DNA of 64,000 bases from Clostridiales bacterium (GCA_019416455.1 DXXG01000007.1:372001-436000); one strand, 5' to 3'; counted from the first letter of the stretch, positions 24,899-34,829 are shown. Made by a program: numbers and translations. The notes: generated from the letters alone by a model not told the origin.

Positions 24899-25558
24899 TT
24901 AAATGGTTTCAAGCAGTTTCTCAATGTTTCCCACAGTCTGATAAACCGCCGCTGAGGTGATAGGCAAGGTGTTGTCCTGTTCAGCTTCCTTGGCGGTGTT
25001 AACGGACAACTTTCCTTCCGGAGATAAGGAAAGCGTCTCGTCCAGACTGTAAATGGCAAGACCTCCGCCTTCGCCCACATTGGGAAGCGGAAGACCGCTC
25101 TGCACGTATTGATGGGTATCCAGGTCCCACAAAAGCCAAAAGCCGTTGGCCCCAGGCACCGGTGGGTGGGCGTTCAGCTCCCGGATGTTCCTTTCAGCCT
25201 GGGAAAACTCCGTGGGCAGAGTTGGCCAGGTACCGGGACCAACGATGGTCCGAGGAACATATACCTGGATCACGTTGGTATGGCGGATGACTTCCCCGCT
25301 GGCTCCCCGCAGCTGAAATGCGTAGTACCCGTTGAGAGCCAACTGATCGTCGGTGAGGGGCGCGCTGGCTCCACACTCCATTGGGGCCAATGGGATGATG
25401 TTCCGGCGTCCCTGGCACTCTACCAGCATGTCCCAGGTGAAGCCTTCTGGGAGAGGGCCATTTACCACCAAACTGTGGGCCAGGTTATCATACTGGCGGC
25501 CCACAATGCCTTGGGTGACGCTGATGGTCCAGGAGCAGTATTGAAATGCAAGCCTCAC
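24899..25558 (-). CDS. Tail/baseplate structural protein
   Basis: A 219-residue protein of unknown family. About residues 1-110 look like a beta-sandwich (WTISVTQGIVGRQYDNLAHSLVV, YYAFQLRGASGEVIRHTNVIQVYVP), similar in style to the N-terminal domain of the adjacent large fibre. A helix (FSQAERNIRELNAHPP) and a low-complexity C-terminus follow. Position between two fibre genes suggests a baseplate adaptor. Confidence 0.65.
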   Translation of the reverse strand: MRLAFQYCSWTISVTQGIVGRQYDNLAHSLVVNGPLPEGFTWDMLVECQGRRNIIPLAPMECGASAPLTDDQLALNGYYAFQLRGASGEVIRHTNVIQVYVPRTIVGPGTWPTLPTEFSQAERNIRELNAHPPVPGANGFWLLWDLDTHQYVQSGLPLPNVGEGGGLAIYSLDETLSLSPEGKLSVNTAKEAEQDNTLPITSAAVYQTVGNIEKLLETI

Positions 25559-25570
25559 ATGATCCCCTCC

Positions 25571-28342
25571 TTATGCCGTACGCTTCCAGAAATAACAGGT
25601 AATGTACGGGTTCATAATGTTCATCGTGGACAGGCCGCTGCCTGTTTCCCCATGATTGTGTGCTTTCCCTCCCAAAGAACCTGTCATAGGATCCGTAGAA
25701 CCCGAGACACGATGGCTATGGGTGTTATCGTTGGTATTCCCGGAATATTGAGAAACGCTTCCGGTAATTCCGTGGGAATGGCTTCCCTCTTTTGTGGTCT
25801 GCAAATTTTCATAGTTGCCGTTTCCCGCGTTGGCCGTCCAACCGATCCGATATCCTGTGGAACCAGGATCCAGCGTAATGGGAGTAGTGCCTTTGTAGGT
25901 CAATCCATGATAGTGGTTCCCGGATGAAGAAACGGACAAACTTCCAATCCCATGATTGTGGGGCATGGAGTGATAGTGAGAGTTGTCCTGGGTATTGAGA
26001 TACAAACCATGTGTGTGGCTAGCCATCTCGTCCAGCGTGAGAATATGGTCTTTGGTAGTATGCGTGTGAGAGAGATCAACGCTTTTCGATCCTCCGGCAG
26101 CTTCAGAAGAACTAAAGTCACCGTCGCCCTGGTCTACGCCCACCAGAGTCTTGCCTGAGCCAAACATTTCCCAGGTGGTGCCTGTGAGGTAGGTGCCAGG
26201 GTTCACTCCACTGACGGAAACAAAAACGCTCCCCACAGGATAAACCAGAGAGATCACCTCTTCGGCCGTCATCCCCCCTGTACCCGCCGGGCCCTGGGGT
26301 CCCGGTTCGCCTTGGGGTCCCGCAGGGCCGGGATCTCCCTGCTCTCCCTTTTCGCCCGGGTCACCCTTAGGCCCCTGTTTGCCGGGTTCCCCCTTTTCCC
26401 CCTGGGGGCCTTGAGGACCTTGGATGGGTCCCAGATCCACCCACTGTTCCCCTTGGTAACAGTACACGTCATAAGGCTGCGCAACTCCCACCAGATAGCA
26501 GCTTCCGCCAGCGGGGCTGGGCACTGCCTGTTGGAGGGATTCCAAGTTTTCGTAAGGCCCACCGGAGATTTCCAGCCCCGTGCCGGGACTGCCTTCCGGG
26601 CCGGGAGGACCCTGCTCTCCTTTTGGTCCTTGCTCCCCGGTATCCCCTTTCTCAGCGATCATAAGCCAATGCTCCCCGTCCGTAGGCGGAATGCCCCTGC
26701 AAGGCTTCCTGTTCACATAGGAACTGCCCTCATAGGAAACCTTGTTTAGAAGGGTGTAGTCCTTTTCCGGGTCATACACTTCCCAAACACTCAGAGCGTT
26801 CTCAGTCTCCTCTACGGAACGCATGGCCTGTTCGTAGGATCCCTGTATCTTTTTCAGGTTCTCCGTAAGGTTTTCCCCCACCAGGTCCATCCGGTAAACC
26901 GCCAGCTTGTTTCCGGATCCCAGCAGCAGGTACCTTTCCCAACCGGACAGGTGCGACAACGTTCCTCCCAGAACCTTCGTCTGGAAAAACCGAAACGTCT
27001 GTCCGTCTTCTGAAAACGCCAGAAGGCCCTGGCTGTTCAGCAAGCTGATCCCCATCGTCACGGCAGAGATCTCCGCCGTGTAAAAAGTGTCTTCCGTAGG
27101 GATCAACACCTGGTCTTGGGCGTGGGTCTGCGCGTCGATCGTGATCAGCCACATGCTATGGTCAAACGATCCGAAAGGAGCCAAATAGAACTTACCCTGA
27201 TAGGCCGCGACGCTTACGAAATAACTGGCTTGGTCGCCGCTGTCCTGGTAGACCATTTCCCAAGAGGAAAGGTCATGGGATACAGCCGCCCAGGCATTGT
27301 GGTTGTACTCATCGTCCTCCAAGGTATACGCATATCTGCCAGCCGCGATAAATTTTCCTGAGATCGGGTCATAGCCCACGGCGGTGGCCCTCATACGCTC
27401 TTCCGGGAACTTCACCTGCACGGGGGATGTTTCCCCTTCTTCCAGGTAATACAGGTTCTGCCCTACGGGGTGTTCCACAAACTCGTTGACGGTCAGCAAG
27501 AATAAATACTTTCCGGCAGCGTAGATCCCCCGCTTTTCAAACACGGGGTTCGTATTGCCGTACAGGCTGTGGGGTACCGGTTCCTCAAAAACCACTTTAT
27601 TTCCAATGACGCTTCCCCAGCAAAAAAAGTCCTTATCCATAACAAGAAGTCTTTTCCCAGCTATGAACGCCTGGGCGGTCATGCTTTGGGAAGCGCTGCC
27701 ATAGGTGAACCGCTGCCAGCTCGCGCCGAAATCAGTGGAAAACAAACTTCCTTCCCCATTTTGGTGATACTTGTCCAGCACAAACATCACACCGCTGGGG
27801 TCGATCCCCGTAATGAACTGACAGCCGTCATCACCCACACCGAAAGTAAACGGTCTGAGTTCATCACTGTATTTTTCCAACACCCGTTCCAGCTCTTTCG
27901 CCGCGGACATCACTAGTTCCATCAGATCGTCAATGCTGTCCGCCTTCCCCATCAGATCTCCAAGCACACCCAAGTCCGTGGTGCTCTCCACAGCGTTTTC
28001 CAGTTCGCAAGGCTCCACGTACAGCAGCAAGTTGTCCCACCGGATCTCTGTGTCCCCGTCCAAGATCTGCAAATACATCCGGTTTTCTCCGGGACAAGTG
28101 CAGGCCTGTAAAGGCAGAGTGAAGGTGACAGTCCCCGATGAAGGCTGGCACTCTATCACCACCAAGGTGCGGTCATTTTTCGCCACATAGGCAAAGACTT
28201 GCGAGGATGACCCTACCGGAGAACGTCCGTCTTTTCCCACGATTTTCAGCGTGAACGTGCGCGCCCCTGCTTCTCCTTGCACCGCGTACAGCCGCAAGGG
28301 CGGACTGTTTTTCCCGTCGTACAGTGTGTAGTTGTACTCCAT
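25571..28342 (-). CDS. Large receptor-binding tail protein (BppU-like start, collagen-like shaft, collar domain)
   Basis: A 923-residue protein. Residues about 1-115 resemble the BppU N-terminal baseplate-docking domain. Residues about 160-490 contain repeated four-stranded patterns with FSTDFGASWQRF and VSHDLSSWEMVY, like BNR/sialidase propeller blades. Two collagen-like Gly-X-Y stretches follow (about 575-600 and 650-695). The C-terminus carries many His pairs (LSHTHTT, ASHTHGLY, GSHSHG) and ends NIMNPYITCYFWKRT, as in tail collar proteins that bind metal along a trimer axis. Host recognition is likely; ligand unknown. Confidence 0.85.
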   Translation of the reverse strand: MEYNYTLYDGKNSPPLRLYAVQGEAGARTFTLKIVGKDGRSPVGSSSQVFAYVAKNDRTLVVIECQPSSGTVTFTLPLQACTCPGENRMYLQILDGDTEIRWDNLLLYVEPCELENAVESTTDLGVLGDLMGKADSIDDLMELVMSAAKELERVLEKYSDELRPFTFGVGDDGCQFITGIDPSGVMFVLDKYHQNGEGSLFSTDFGASWQRFTYGSASQSMTAQAFIAGKRLLVMDKDFFCWGSVIGNKVVFEEPVPHSLYGNTNPVFEKRGIYAAGKYLFLLTVNEFVEHPVGQNLYYLEEGETSPVQVKFPEERMRATAVGYDPISGKFIAAGRYAYTLEDDEYNHNAWAAVSHDLSSWEMVYQDSGDQASYFVSVAAYQGKFYLAPFGSFDHSMWLITIDAQTHAQDQVLIPTEDTFYTAEISAVTMGISLLNSQGLLAFSEDGQTFRFFQTKVLGGTLSHLSGWERYLLLGSGNKLAVYRMDLVGENLTENLKKIQGSYEQAMRSVEETENALSVWEVYDPEKDYTLLNKVSYEGSSYVNRKPCRGIPPTDGEHWLMIAEKGDTGEQGPKGEQGPPGPEGSPGTGLEISGGPYENLESLQQAVPSPAGGSCYLVGVAQPYDVYCYQGEQWVDLGPIQGPQGPQGEKGEPGKQGPKGDPGEKGEQGDPGPAGPQGEPGPQGPAGTGGMTAEEVISLVYPVGSVFVSVSGVNPGTYLTGTTWEMFGSGKTLVGVDQGDGDFSSSEAAGGSKSVDLSHTHTTKDHILTLDEMASHTHGLYLNTQDNSHYHSMPHNHGIGSLSVSSSGNHYHGLTYKGTTPITLDPGSTGYRIGWTANAGNGNYENLQTTKEGSHSHGITGSVSQYSGNTNDNTHSHRVSGSTDPMTGSLGGKAHNHGETGSGLSTMNIMNPYITCYFWKRTA

Positions 28343-28354
28343 ATGGTATCCTCC

Positions 28355-29458
28355 TTATCCTTTCGCCAGCCCGGCGATGGTGTCGGTCACATCTTTTTGC
28401 CGCCGGTTGACTCCGATGGAAGTCACCCGCCCCGCTAAAACGTCGTAGGTGAGCGACACCACCCGAGCTGTCACCACTCTTTTTTGAGGGGTATAATAGA
28501 TCTTCCCCAAGGCCCCCAGCTCAAAACTGTTGCCCTCCTGGGGGATGGTCTCCACGGAGATCTCGTTCGGCAGAGGGTTCCAGGGATGCTCTGCAAGCCA
28601 CCGCTGGATGATCCCCAGCAGGGTCCCCTGGTCCACCTCTTGGGAAAGGCCCTGGTAATAGCTGGCAAGGTCCACCGGATGGATCCTCCGGTACCCCGCG
28701 TACTCTTGGGGGAGATCTTCCAGGGGATACACATCCAGGTTATGGGAGACCATCTTGTCCTCCACCATGTAGTAGGGCAGAACGTGAGTAGTAAACTCCG
28801 TAGCGTCCACCGAGGAGGAATATCTCTCCATATCCCTGCCGTACCGGATCCGGAAAGAGGGTTGGATATCTTCTCCCGCTGGCCGCCACAGGCGAAAACC
28901 GAAGGTCGTGTAGTCCAGATATACGTCTTCCCGATCCCGGATGGCGTCCAGAACCGCCTGTTTTAAGGTGACCGGTTGCGTGTAGGATGCCGGGTTCAAA
29001 GTCATTTCGTCGGTGTAGCCGATGACCAGGAATCCGCCCATCTGAGAGGCATCCACCTGCTCCACCGCTTTCAGCAACGCCTGATACCACTGCAAATAGG
29101 TGACGGAGCTGTAATCCCCCTGGGTATGGGCCTGAAAGGGAGCTGCCACAATGGCCAAAGCGTTATAACTCAGGTGACAAGCGTGGACGGAGATGACGCC
29201 ATCCAACTCCTCCCCGATCTGATCGATACGAAAATACTGCTGGCCCCGCTCCCCACCGGAATCACAGCGCAGCCAGTGGTTTTCTTGGAGGACCCCGGAA
29301 TTTTCCCCATTCACCGGGTAGGTGAGAGTCAACTCAAATTTCCCATCCTCGTCCCGGGAAACGGTACACTCCAAAGCGTCAGGCAGGGGCCCCAGCCGGT
29401 CCTCCACCTCCGGCTGCTGAGATAGGGCCAGCCGGGTGCCCTTGTAAGCGTAGATCAT
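28355..29458 (-). CDS. Phage tail spike / tail-associated protein (Tal-like)
   Basis: A 367-residue protein directly after Dit, as Tal proteins usually are. It matches the minor structural protein/prophage tail family: N-terminal ECTVSRDEDGKFELTLTYP, then VISVHACHLSYNALA and a late VVTARVVSLTYDVLAGRVTS strand region. It forms the tail tip under the tape measure protein. No peptidase or lytic domain is obvious at the C-terminus. The ATG overlaps the Dit stop as ATGA. Confidence 0.85.
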   Translation of the reverse strand: MIYAYKGTRLALSQQPEVEDRLGPLPDALECTVSRDEDGKFELTLTYPVNGENSGVLQENHWLRCDSGGERGQQYFRIDQIGEELDGVISVHACHLSYNALAIVAAPFQAHTQGDYSSVTYLQWYQALLKAVEQVDASQMGGFLVIGYTDEMTLNPASYTQPVTLKQAVLDAIRDREDVYLDYTTFGFRLWRPAGEDIQPSFRIRYGRDMERYSSSVDATEFTTHVLPYYMVEDKMVSHNLDVYPLEDLPQEYAGYRRIHPVDLASYYQGLSQEVDQGTLLGIIQRWLAEHPWNPLPNEISVETIPQEGNSFELGALGKIYYTPQKRVVTARVVSLTYDVLAGRVTSIGVNRRQKDVTDTIAGLAKG

Positions 29459-30228
29459 AGTTCCCTCCACCGGGGGATGACCCCAAACCCGGAAAGTCCC
29501 GAGCAAGTCACGGTGATCTCCGTCCGTCCTGGCTTCAACCGGAGAAACTCCTCCAGTTCAGCGCTCTGCACCAATTCCCCTGTGGAGCTCCGAACCAACT
29601 GCTCCTGGGAATCCAAAGTTAAACTGGTCCCCACCAGCCTTGCCGGGACTCCGGTCAAGATCTGCTGGTAGGAGGCGCCATCCTCATAGTTGGCTTGGAT
29701 AGTTACGTCCCCGGAAAATTTCATTCCCAGATACAGCTCCAGGATCGGCAGGGAGGTAAAGCCGGTAGGATTAAAGACCGTCAGGCTGTCGCCCTGGGAG
29801 GAAACCCGGTTGTCTCCTTCCCGAAAATACCGATAAGGCTTACAGGAAAAGGTAACCGTCTGCCGGGCAAACAGCTTCCAGAGGTTCTCAAAGTCCAGCC
29901 CGCCCGCATAGTCCGCCAGCCGGTAGTGGTCCAGGTCGTAATCGTCCTCCAGCCGCAGGTATTTTCCAGGTTTACCCAGCAGCCAGGCTTTCAAGGCTCC
30001 TGCCCGCTGGGGCAGTTCCTCCTCCCGGCATACTTTCAGAAAAGTGGTGTAGCTTATCTCCACGTTGTGGTAGCTGCCCTCAAACAGATACGCCGTCCCG
30101 TCCCTCCCGGGGATCTCATGTTCCTGTAACCGGGGCTCGGGACCGTTTAAGATACTCTTGCTCTCGATCACCAGCCCTCGCTCCCGGCTGGAGATCCCGT
30201 CATAATAGAAGCTATTTAGAATGGCCAT
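29455..30228 (-). CDS. Distal tail protein (Dit)
   Basis: A 257-residue protein between tape measure and tail spike genes. The N-terminus AILNSFYYDGISSRERGLVIES with IPGRDGTAYLFEGSYHNVEISY is typical of Dit/siphovirus tail component proteins that form the hub hexamer at the tail end. Start 30228 has AAAGGAG at good spacing and overlaps the tape measure gene by 17 bp. Confidence 0.9.
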   Translation of the reverse strand: MAILNSFYYDGISSRERGLVIESKSILNGPEPRLQEHEIPGRDGTAYLFEGSYHNVEISYTTFLKVCREEELPQRAGALKAWLLGKPGKYLRLEDDYDLDHYRLADYAGGLDFENLWKLFARQTVTFSCKPYRYFREGDNRVSSQGDSLTVFNPTGFTSLPILELYLGMKFSGDVTIQANYEDGASYQQILTGVPARLVGTSLTLDSQEQLVRSSTGELVQSAELEEFLRLKPGRTEITVTCSGLSGFGVIPRWREL

Positions 30229-33200
30229 AAGCCGTCTCCTTTCCCCGCACTTCCTTCTGCATCTCACGCATAAACTCCCGGTACAGCTGCCGCCCATTGG
30301 TGGCCTGGGTCTCGATCACCACCGCCCCCTCCTGGAACACAATCTCCTGGGTCCGCTGATGGGTGGTGTTCTGCACGATCTGCTCTCTGCGCGTATCTCC
30401 CATCGCCCGTCCCTCACTGGCGGCAAAGGCGTTCAGCCGTTCTCCCGCCTCCCGCCACAGGTCCAGGGCCCGGGCACGATTGTTTTCCAGGGGGATGATG
30501 GCCTCGTCTCCTGCCTTGCCCACCAGGGCAACCTGAGGGCTCTCAATGATCCCGCCGGTGGCGTAACGTCCCGTCACAGCTCCAAGGACAGCATTCACGC
30601 CGCTGGTCACCAGACGAACCGTGGCTGTCAAAGGGTTGTTGTTCCAAAAACTTTGGGAGTCATACCAGGCCATCCTGGATGGAGTCACCGCATCCGGAGT
30701 GGCCACTGTGGGCGGTCCCACTACCGCTCCGGAGATTTGATCGTCCATGACGCTCATCCCCCGGGCAGCGGTATCGACCACCTGTTTTTCCAGCGCGGGT
30801 GTGTTGTCCCGTACTCCCTGGGCGGCTTTGTCCACCATGTATTTGCCGTTTTCGTAAACCAACCCGTACTGATCCGCGATCCCCTGGGCGAGACTCTCAC
30901 CAAACCCCTCTCCGTACTGATTGAGCATGTCCGCCACGAATTGGGCATTTTCCGAGGAGGATTCTTCCAGCTGGGTCCACATGCCCGTATTGGCGTCATA
31001 GGCCAGCCCAGCGTACATTTCCAGCGCTGCCGCCAGCTCCTCCGGAATGGCCTGCCCGGCATTCTGGGCCGCTTCCAGGGCGGCCAGCTTTTCCGGGCTG
31101 CTGGCGATCTGCAAAGCGAGCAGAGCGAACATCCCGTCGGTGTCCCCCACCATAGCTTCCCACAGCGCGATGTTGGTCAATCCCTCACTGACACTTTGAG
31201 GCACAGCCTGCCCTGCGGTAAGGCACTGGTCCCGAATGGTCTCCAGCTGCTCCTTTTGGGGAGCCAAACTTTCCAGCATGTCGTTTACCGCTTTTCTCGC
31301 GCCGCCGGTCAGCTGAGGAAATTCTTCCTGGAAACTGTAAAAAGCGTTTTGCAGGTCGATGCCCCCCTGCTCAAAAGCCTGGGAAAAAGTCCCGGCAAAG
31401 TCGCTTGTCAATTCATACACCTGACCCTTGGCGCTTTCCACCTGTTGGGAAAAGTTTTCAGAGATGGTATCAAAAGCAAAGTCAAAGCCCAGGTTGATGG
31501 ACTCTCCCACGTTCTGGGAAGTCTGGAATTCGATCTGCTTTCGGGCGTCCTCCCGGACCTTGTCGGCAAACTCTTTGGCGGCTCCTTGGTCCAGCATCTC
31601 CTGATACTGGAGCTCTACCGCGGTCAGGGCGGTGAGCTTGGTCTCCTCCGCACTGTCCATCAGTTCTTGGGTGCTTTCACTGATCTTCTCATTCAGCCGG
31701 TCGAAACTGTCCTTGTCGATGTTGTACCCGCCGGTGGCGTACTCGATCTGAAGGTTGGAAAGTCTGGCTCGGTACTCGGCGTTCTGGATTTCTGTCAAGA
31801 TCCCGTTCATCTGGTCAATGATCTTCTGGATCTCCACCTGATCCCGAGCAAAGGTGTTATTTTCAAAGGAATCGTTCACCTTCTGGGCCAGATACTCACC
31901 AAGCCGCTCCAATTCTTCTTGTGCGCTTGCGAGATAAGTAGAGGAGAATTCTGAGAGGGAGTCGCCATAGCCGTCCCCTTCCCCAAAGGTCGCGTTTATG
32001 GCGAGATCTATGCTGTATCCCTGCTGAGCCAAGTAATCACCGGCACTTTGGGTGAAGGCTTGGAGATTGGAAAGATAGGCGCTCTTTTCGTCCTCGGTGA
32101 GTGTAAGGCCCACGCTCACCTTCCAGGAGGTCTTGTTCAGTTCCTCCAGGGCGGACTGGATCTCTTCCTCAAACTGTGCCACTTTCTCCCGAGCTTCCAC
32201 TGCGGCATCGATCTTCACAGTCCAATCGGTGGTGGTCAATCTTTTGGCCACATCCTCCACCTCTTCCGCGGAGAGCTTGATGTCTCCAAAGGCTTCGTCG
32301 ATCTGGGCCTGGATGATGTCATCATGGGCTTTCTTTACAGCAATGCCTATCGCGGCCACACCTGCCACTACCCCGCCGATGATCATGCCCTTCGGGCCCA
32401 AAGTCCCCAGGACCTTCCCCAGTGTCCCCATACTGTCGGTAGCTTTGCCGCCTGACTGAGCCAGCTTTCCCAGGTCACTTACAGCGGACCCCACCCCTTT
32501 CGTGAGCTTTCCCAGTCCGGTTGTAGCTGTTCCCAGAACTTTCACCGCAGGCCCTGCCGCTGCCGCCACTCCTGCCGTGCGGACGATCAGCTGTTTTTGT
32601 TCCTCGTCCAGATTGGAAAAGGTCTTGATCAGCTTGGTGCCCTGCTGGATCAAGGGGGTGATCTCAGGCAGCAGTTCCTGCCCAAAGGTCACCGCCAACT
32701 CTTTGGAACTTTCCTGCATAGTTCGCAGGGAGTTTGCTGTACCGGTTGCTGTGCGGGCGTAGTCCCCCTGGGCGTTCTTAGTGGCCGCCAGCACATACTG
32801 ATAGCGTAGCTGTACCTTTTCTGCCTCTGTCATTTCCTCGGTGGTCTTTCCAAAGCCCTCCGCCAGCGCGAAAGCGTCCAGATTGGTCTGAGTCATCACA
32901 ACGCCCAGATTTTTCAGGCTTTCGGTCTCTCCGGTAAAAATACTCTTCAGCGCTGTGGAAGCCTCCTCAAGGCCGATATTCTTAAAAGAAGCCAGATCCC
33001 CGGCAAGGCCTACCAGCTCTTGGGACATCTGAGCGGCTTCCTCCCGGGGGATCTTCATGGAAGTGGCCATATCTCCATACAGTGCGGCCATATCCAGAGC
33101 GGTCCCCTCGGCGATACCGAACTGATCTACGGTGGTCTGGGCAAAAGCCCGCACCTGTTGGGAAGCCTTCCCAAAGGCCACATCTACCTTGTTTAAGCTC

Positions 33201-33796
33201 TCCTCATAATCTGAGGCCATATTTAGCGCCACACCCCCGGCGGCCAGGAGGGGCGCGGTCACCCCGGCGGTAAGTACGTTTCCCACGGAGGAGACTTTTC
33301 CTCCCACGTTCTCCAACTTGTCCCCAGCCGCTTGGAGCGTATCCCCAGCGATAGTTGCCCGGTTGGCGGTATTCTCCAGCTGGCCGGTAAAGTCCGCCAA
33401 CTCCCCCTTTGCGGTTTGGAGTCTGGCTCCCAGGTTATTTACAGCAGTGGCCTGGCGGGCATAGGCAGCCTCCGCTTTCAGCGCCTCCTCCGAGCCCTCC
33501 CCATTTTCCTTCCGGGCCGCTTCCAGAGCGGTCTCCAGCCGCCGGAGCTCCGCCTCCTGCTTTTGATACTGAGAGGTGAGCAGTTGGATCTTCGTCTTGG
33601 TGGCATCCACGGCGCTTTGCAGCGTCTTTTGCTTTTTAGCGGCGCCCTCCACCGAACGGTCGTTTTCGTCATACTCTTTGGAAAGCGTTTGCAGTTCCTT
33701 ACCAAGGGCCTTCAGCTGGCTCTCCACTGCCTTGATGGAGTTTTTAAACTCCTTTTCCCCCTCTATGCCGATCTTGGGTCCGATGTCGTAGGACAT
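30212..33796 (-). CDS. Tail tape measure protein
   Basis: A 1194-residue protein, the longest in the prophage, which sets tail length and later enters the host membrane. Residues 1-170 are a strong coiled coil; a small hydrophobic region follows (NVLTAGVTAPLLAAGGVAL), then the conserved AFGKASQQVRAFAQTTVDQFG segment of tape measure proteins. A second hydrophobic segment (MIIGGVVAGVAAIGIAV) lies near residue 480, followed by long helices. At about 0.15 nm per residue this predicts a tail near 180 nm. Confidence 0.95.
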   Translation of the reverse strand: MSYDIGPKIGIEGEKEFKNSIKAVESQLKALGKELQTLSKEYDENDRSVEGAAKKQKTLQSAVDATKTKIQLLTSQYQKQEAELRRLETALEAARKENGEGSEEALKAEAAYARQATAVNNLGARLQTAKGELADFTGQLENTANRATIAGDTLQAAGDKLENVGGKVSSVGNVLTAGVTAPLLAAGGVALNMASDYEESLNKVDVAFGKASQQVRAFAQTTVDQFGIAEGTALDMAALYGDMATSMKIPREEAAQMSQELVGLAGDLASFKNIGLEEASTALKSIFTGETESLKNLGVVMTQTNLDAFALAEGFGKTTEEMTEAEKVQLRYQYVLAATKNAQGDYARTATGTANSLRTMQESSKELAVTFGQELLPEITPLIQQGTKLIKTFSNLDEEQKQLIVRTAGVAAAAGPAVKVLGTATTGLGKLTKGVGSAVSDLGKLAQSGGKATDSMGTLGKVLGTLGPKGMIIGGVVAGVAAIGIAVKKAHDDIIQAQIDEAFGDIKLSAEEVEDVAKRLTTTDWTVKIDAAVEAREKVAQFEEEIQSALEELNKTSWKVSVGLTLTEDEKSAYLSNLQAFTQSAGDYLAQQGYSIDLAINATFGEGDGYGDSLSEFSSTYLASAQEELERLGEYLAQKVNDSFENNTFARDQVEIQKIIDQMNGILTEIQNAEYRARLSNLQIEYATGGYNIDKDSFDRLNEKISESTQELMDSAEETKLTALTAVELQYQEMLDQGAAKEFADKVREDARKQIEFQTSQNVGESINLGFDFAFDTISENFSQQVESAKGQVYELTSDFAGTFSQAFEQGGIDLQNAFYSFQEEFPQLTGGARKAVNDMLESLAPQKEQLETIRDQCLTAGQAVPQSVSEGLTNIALWEAMVGDTDGMFALLALQIASSPEKLAALEAAQNAGQAIPEELAAALEMYAGLAYDANTGMWTQLEESSSENAQFVADMLNQYGEGFGESLAQGIADQYGLVYENGKYMVDKAAQGVRDNTPALEKQVVDTAARGMSVMDDQISGAVVGPPTVATPDAVTPSRMAWYDSQSFWNNNPLTATVRLVTSGVNAVLGAVTGRYATGGIIESPQVALVGKAGDEAIIPLENNRARALDLWREAGERLNAFAASEGRAMGDTRREQIVQNTTHQRTQEIVFQEGAVVIETQATNGRQLYREFMREMQKEVRGKETAYGHSK

Positions 33797-33853
33797 AAAA
33801 CCACCGCCTTCATAATTTTTGGAAGCGGGCTTTTCCGATGCCCGCCGGAACGG

Positions 33854-34069
33854 TTACAGGAGATCCCACACGGAATCATCCTCGTAATTGATCTCCTTCT
33901 TTTTGGGTGCTTCCTCCGCGCCATTCATGATCTGATACACGGCCACGGAATCCTCAAACAGTCCGATGGGGCTCACCCAAAACTCTCCCGCCGGGAAATT
34001 CAGGATGCCCCGCCAGGCCAAAAGCCAAGCTAAGGACCCCACCGCCTCACGGCTCAACCCTGGTCCTCG
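33854..34069 (-). CDS. Tail assembly chaperone, -1 frameshift extension (gpT-like)
   Basis: About 71 codons in the -1 frame relative to the upstream chaperone gene. It has no proper start of its own: its only early start-like codon is a TTG overlapping the upstream stop. It continues without a stop from the slippery site at 34069-34075. The frameshifted product would be about 188 residues (from 34404: about 183), as in lambda G/GT pairs. The fused form normally recruits the tape measure protein. Confidence 0.8.
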   Translation of the reverse strand, partial: RGPGLSREAVGSLAWLLAWRGILNFPAGEFWVSPIGLFEDSVAVYQIMNGAEEAPKKKEINYEDDSVWDLL

Positions 34070-34404
34070 TTTTTTTTTGAGGATTTGGCGGTGACCATCC
34101 GCATGCCGCCCAGTTCCAACGTCTCCTTGATTGCTGCCGCCACCTTGGGCGTATCCGCCGGGGTGAAGATCAGCTCCAAAGCCTCCAGGGAGAGGACCTC
34201 ACTCTCTTTTCCCAGCACAACCCGGTTGTAGGCTGCGGCATCCTCCATCAGTAGGTGCAGAAGTTCCAGGGTGCGATGGTCCACACCAAAGTCCCCTGAG
34301 CGCATTTCTACCGCCAGATCGTTGTACTGCTGGGCAATCCTTACCGAAAAATTAAGGGGATATTCCTTCCCCATGATCTGGATTTTTCCCAGTCGCTTTT
34401 CCAT
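34054..34404 (-). CDS. Tail assembly chaperone (gpG-like)
   Basis: A 116-residue protein with MGKEYPLNFSVRIAQQYNDLAVEM near the start and a helical body, ending SSKKNEDQG at the slippery A-run. It sits between tail tube and tape measure genes, the normal place of the G-type chaperone. ATG at 34404 follows GAGGGA; a GTG at 34419 overlapping the upstream stop as GTGA is an alternative. Confidence 0.85.
   Translation of the reverse strand: MEKRLGKIQIMGKEYPLNFSVRIAQQYNDLAVEMRSGDFGVDHRTLELLHLLMEDAAAYNRVVLGKESEVLSLEALELIFTPADTPKVAAAIKETLELGGMRMVTAKSSKKNEDQG
34069..34075 (-). other. Programmed -1 frameshift slippery site A AAA AAC
   Basis: A run of nine A on the minus strand ends in C, in phase as AA-A-AAA-AAC five codons before the chaperone stop. 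Slippage by -1 leads into the open downstream frame. Position and phase match lambda-like tail chaperone frameshifting. Confidence 0.85.
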
Positions 34405-34415
34405 ACCCTGTTCCC

Positions 34416-34829
34416 TCACTCGGCCGCAAGGATCCCAGCGGCGCGCAAAGCGGCCAGCAGCCCGTTATATTCCTCCTGAGTCGGCGCGGCCGCCGCGTCC
34501 GGCACGGCAGCGGCCTGCTTCACCCCACCCAACGCTTCTTTTGTGGCGGCGGGCAATTCATAAGAGGGACCCTCCGGCCCGGGCTCTCCGGGATCGCCTT
34601 TAGGTCCCTTTAGGTTTTTGAATGTGAAGGTGAACACCTTTGCAGTATCCGGTCCGCTGGCTTCCACCGTCACTTCCGGTGTTCCTGTGTTATCGTCCAC
34701 GGTCGCCGTGGGCGTCCCGAACCCCGCAGCAGCCCCCGCCTGCTCGTTCTGCACGCCCTGTTCCAGCTTGTTCATTTTTTCAGCGGTAATCAGGTCGCCG
34801 TCGTTCCATGTGGTAGGTTCATACGCCAT
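34416..34829 (-). CDS. Head-fibre-like or decoration protein with short collagen-like segment
   Basis: A 137-residue protein starting AYEPTTWNDGDLITAEKMNKLEQGV, a pattern seen at the start of phage head fibre and structural proteins. A beta-rich part follows, then a Gly-X-Y stretch (GPKGDPGEPGPEGP) and an Ala-rich C-terminus (AAPTQEEYNGLLAALRAAGI). It lies between the tail tube and the chaperone gene, so a tail decoration role is also possible. Confidence 0.68.
   Translation of the reverse strand: MAYEPTTWNDGDLITAEKMNKLEQGVQNEQAGAAAGFGTPTATVDDNTGTPEVTVEASGPDTAKVFTFTFKNLKGPKGDPGEPGPEGPSYELPAATKEALGGVKQAAAVPDAAAAPTQEEYNGLLAALRAAGILAAE

Noticed and set aside
26270..26420. Tandem Gly-X-Y DNA repeats as a non-coding repeat element.
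   Set aside because: They code in frame for a collagen-like shaft of the tail protein.
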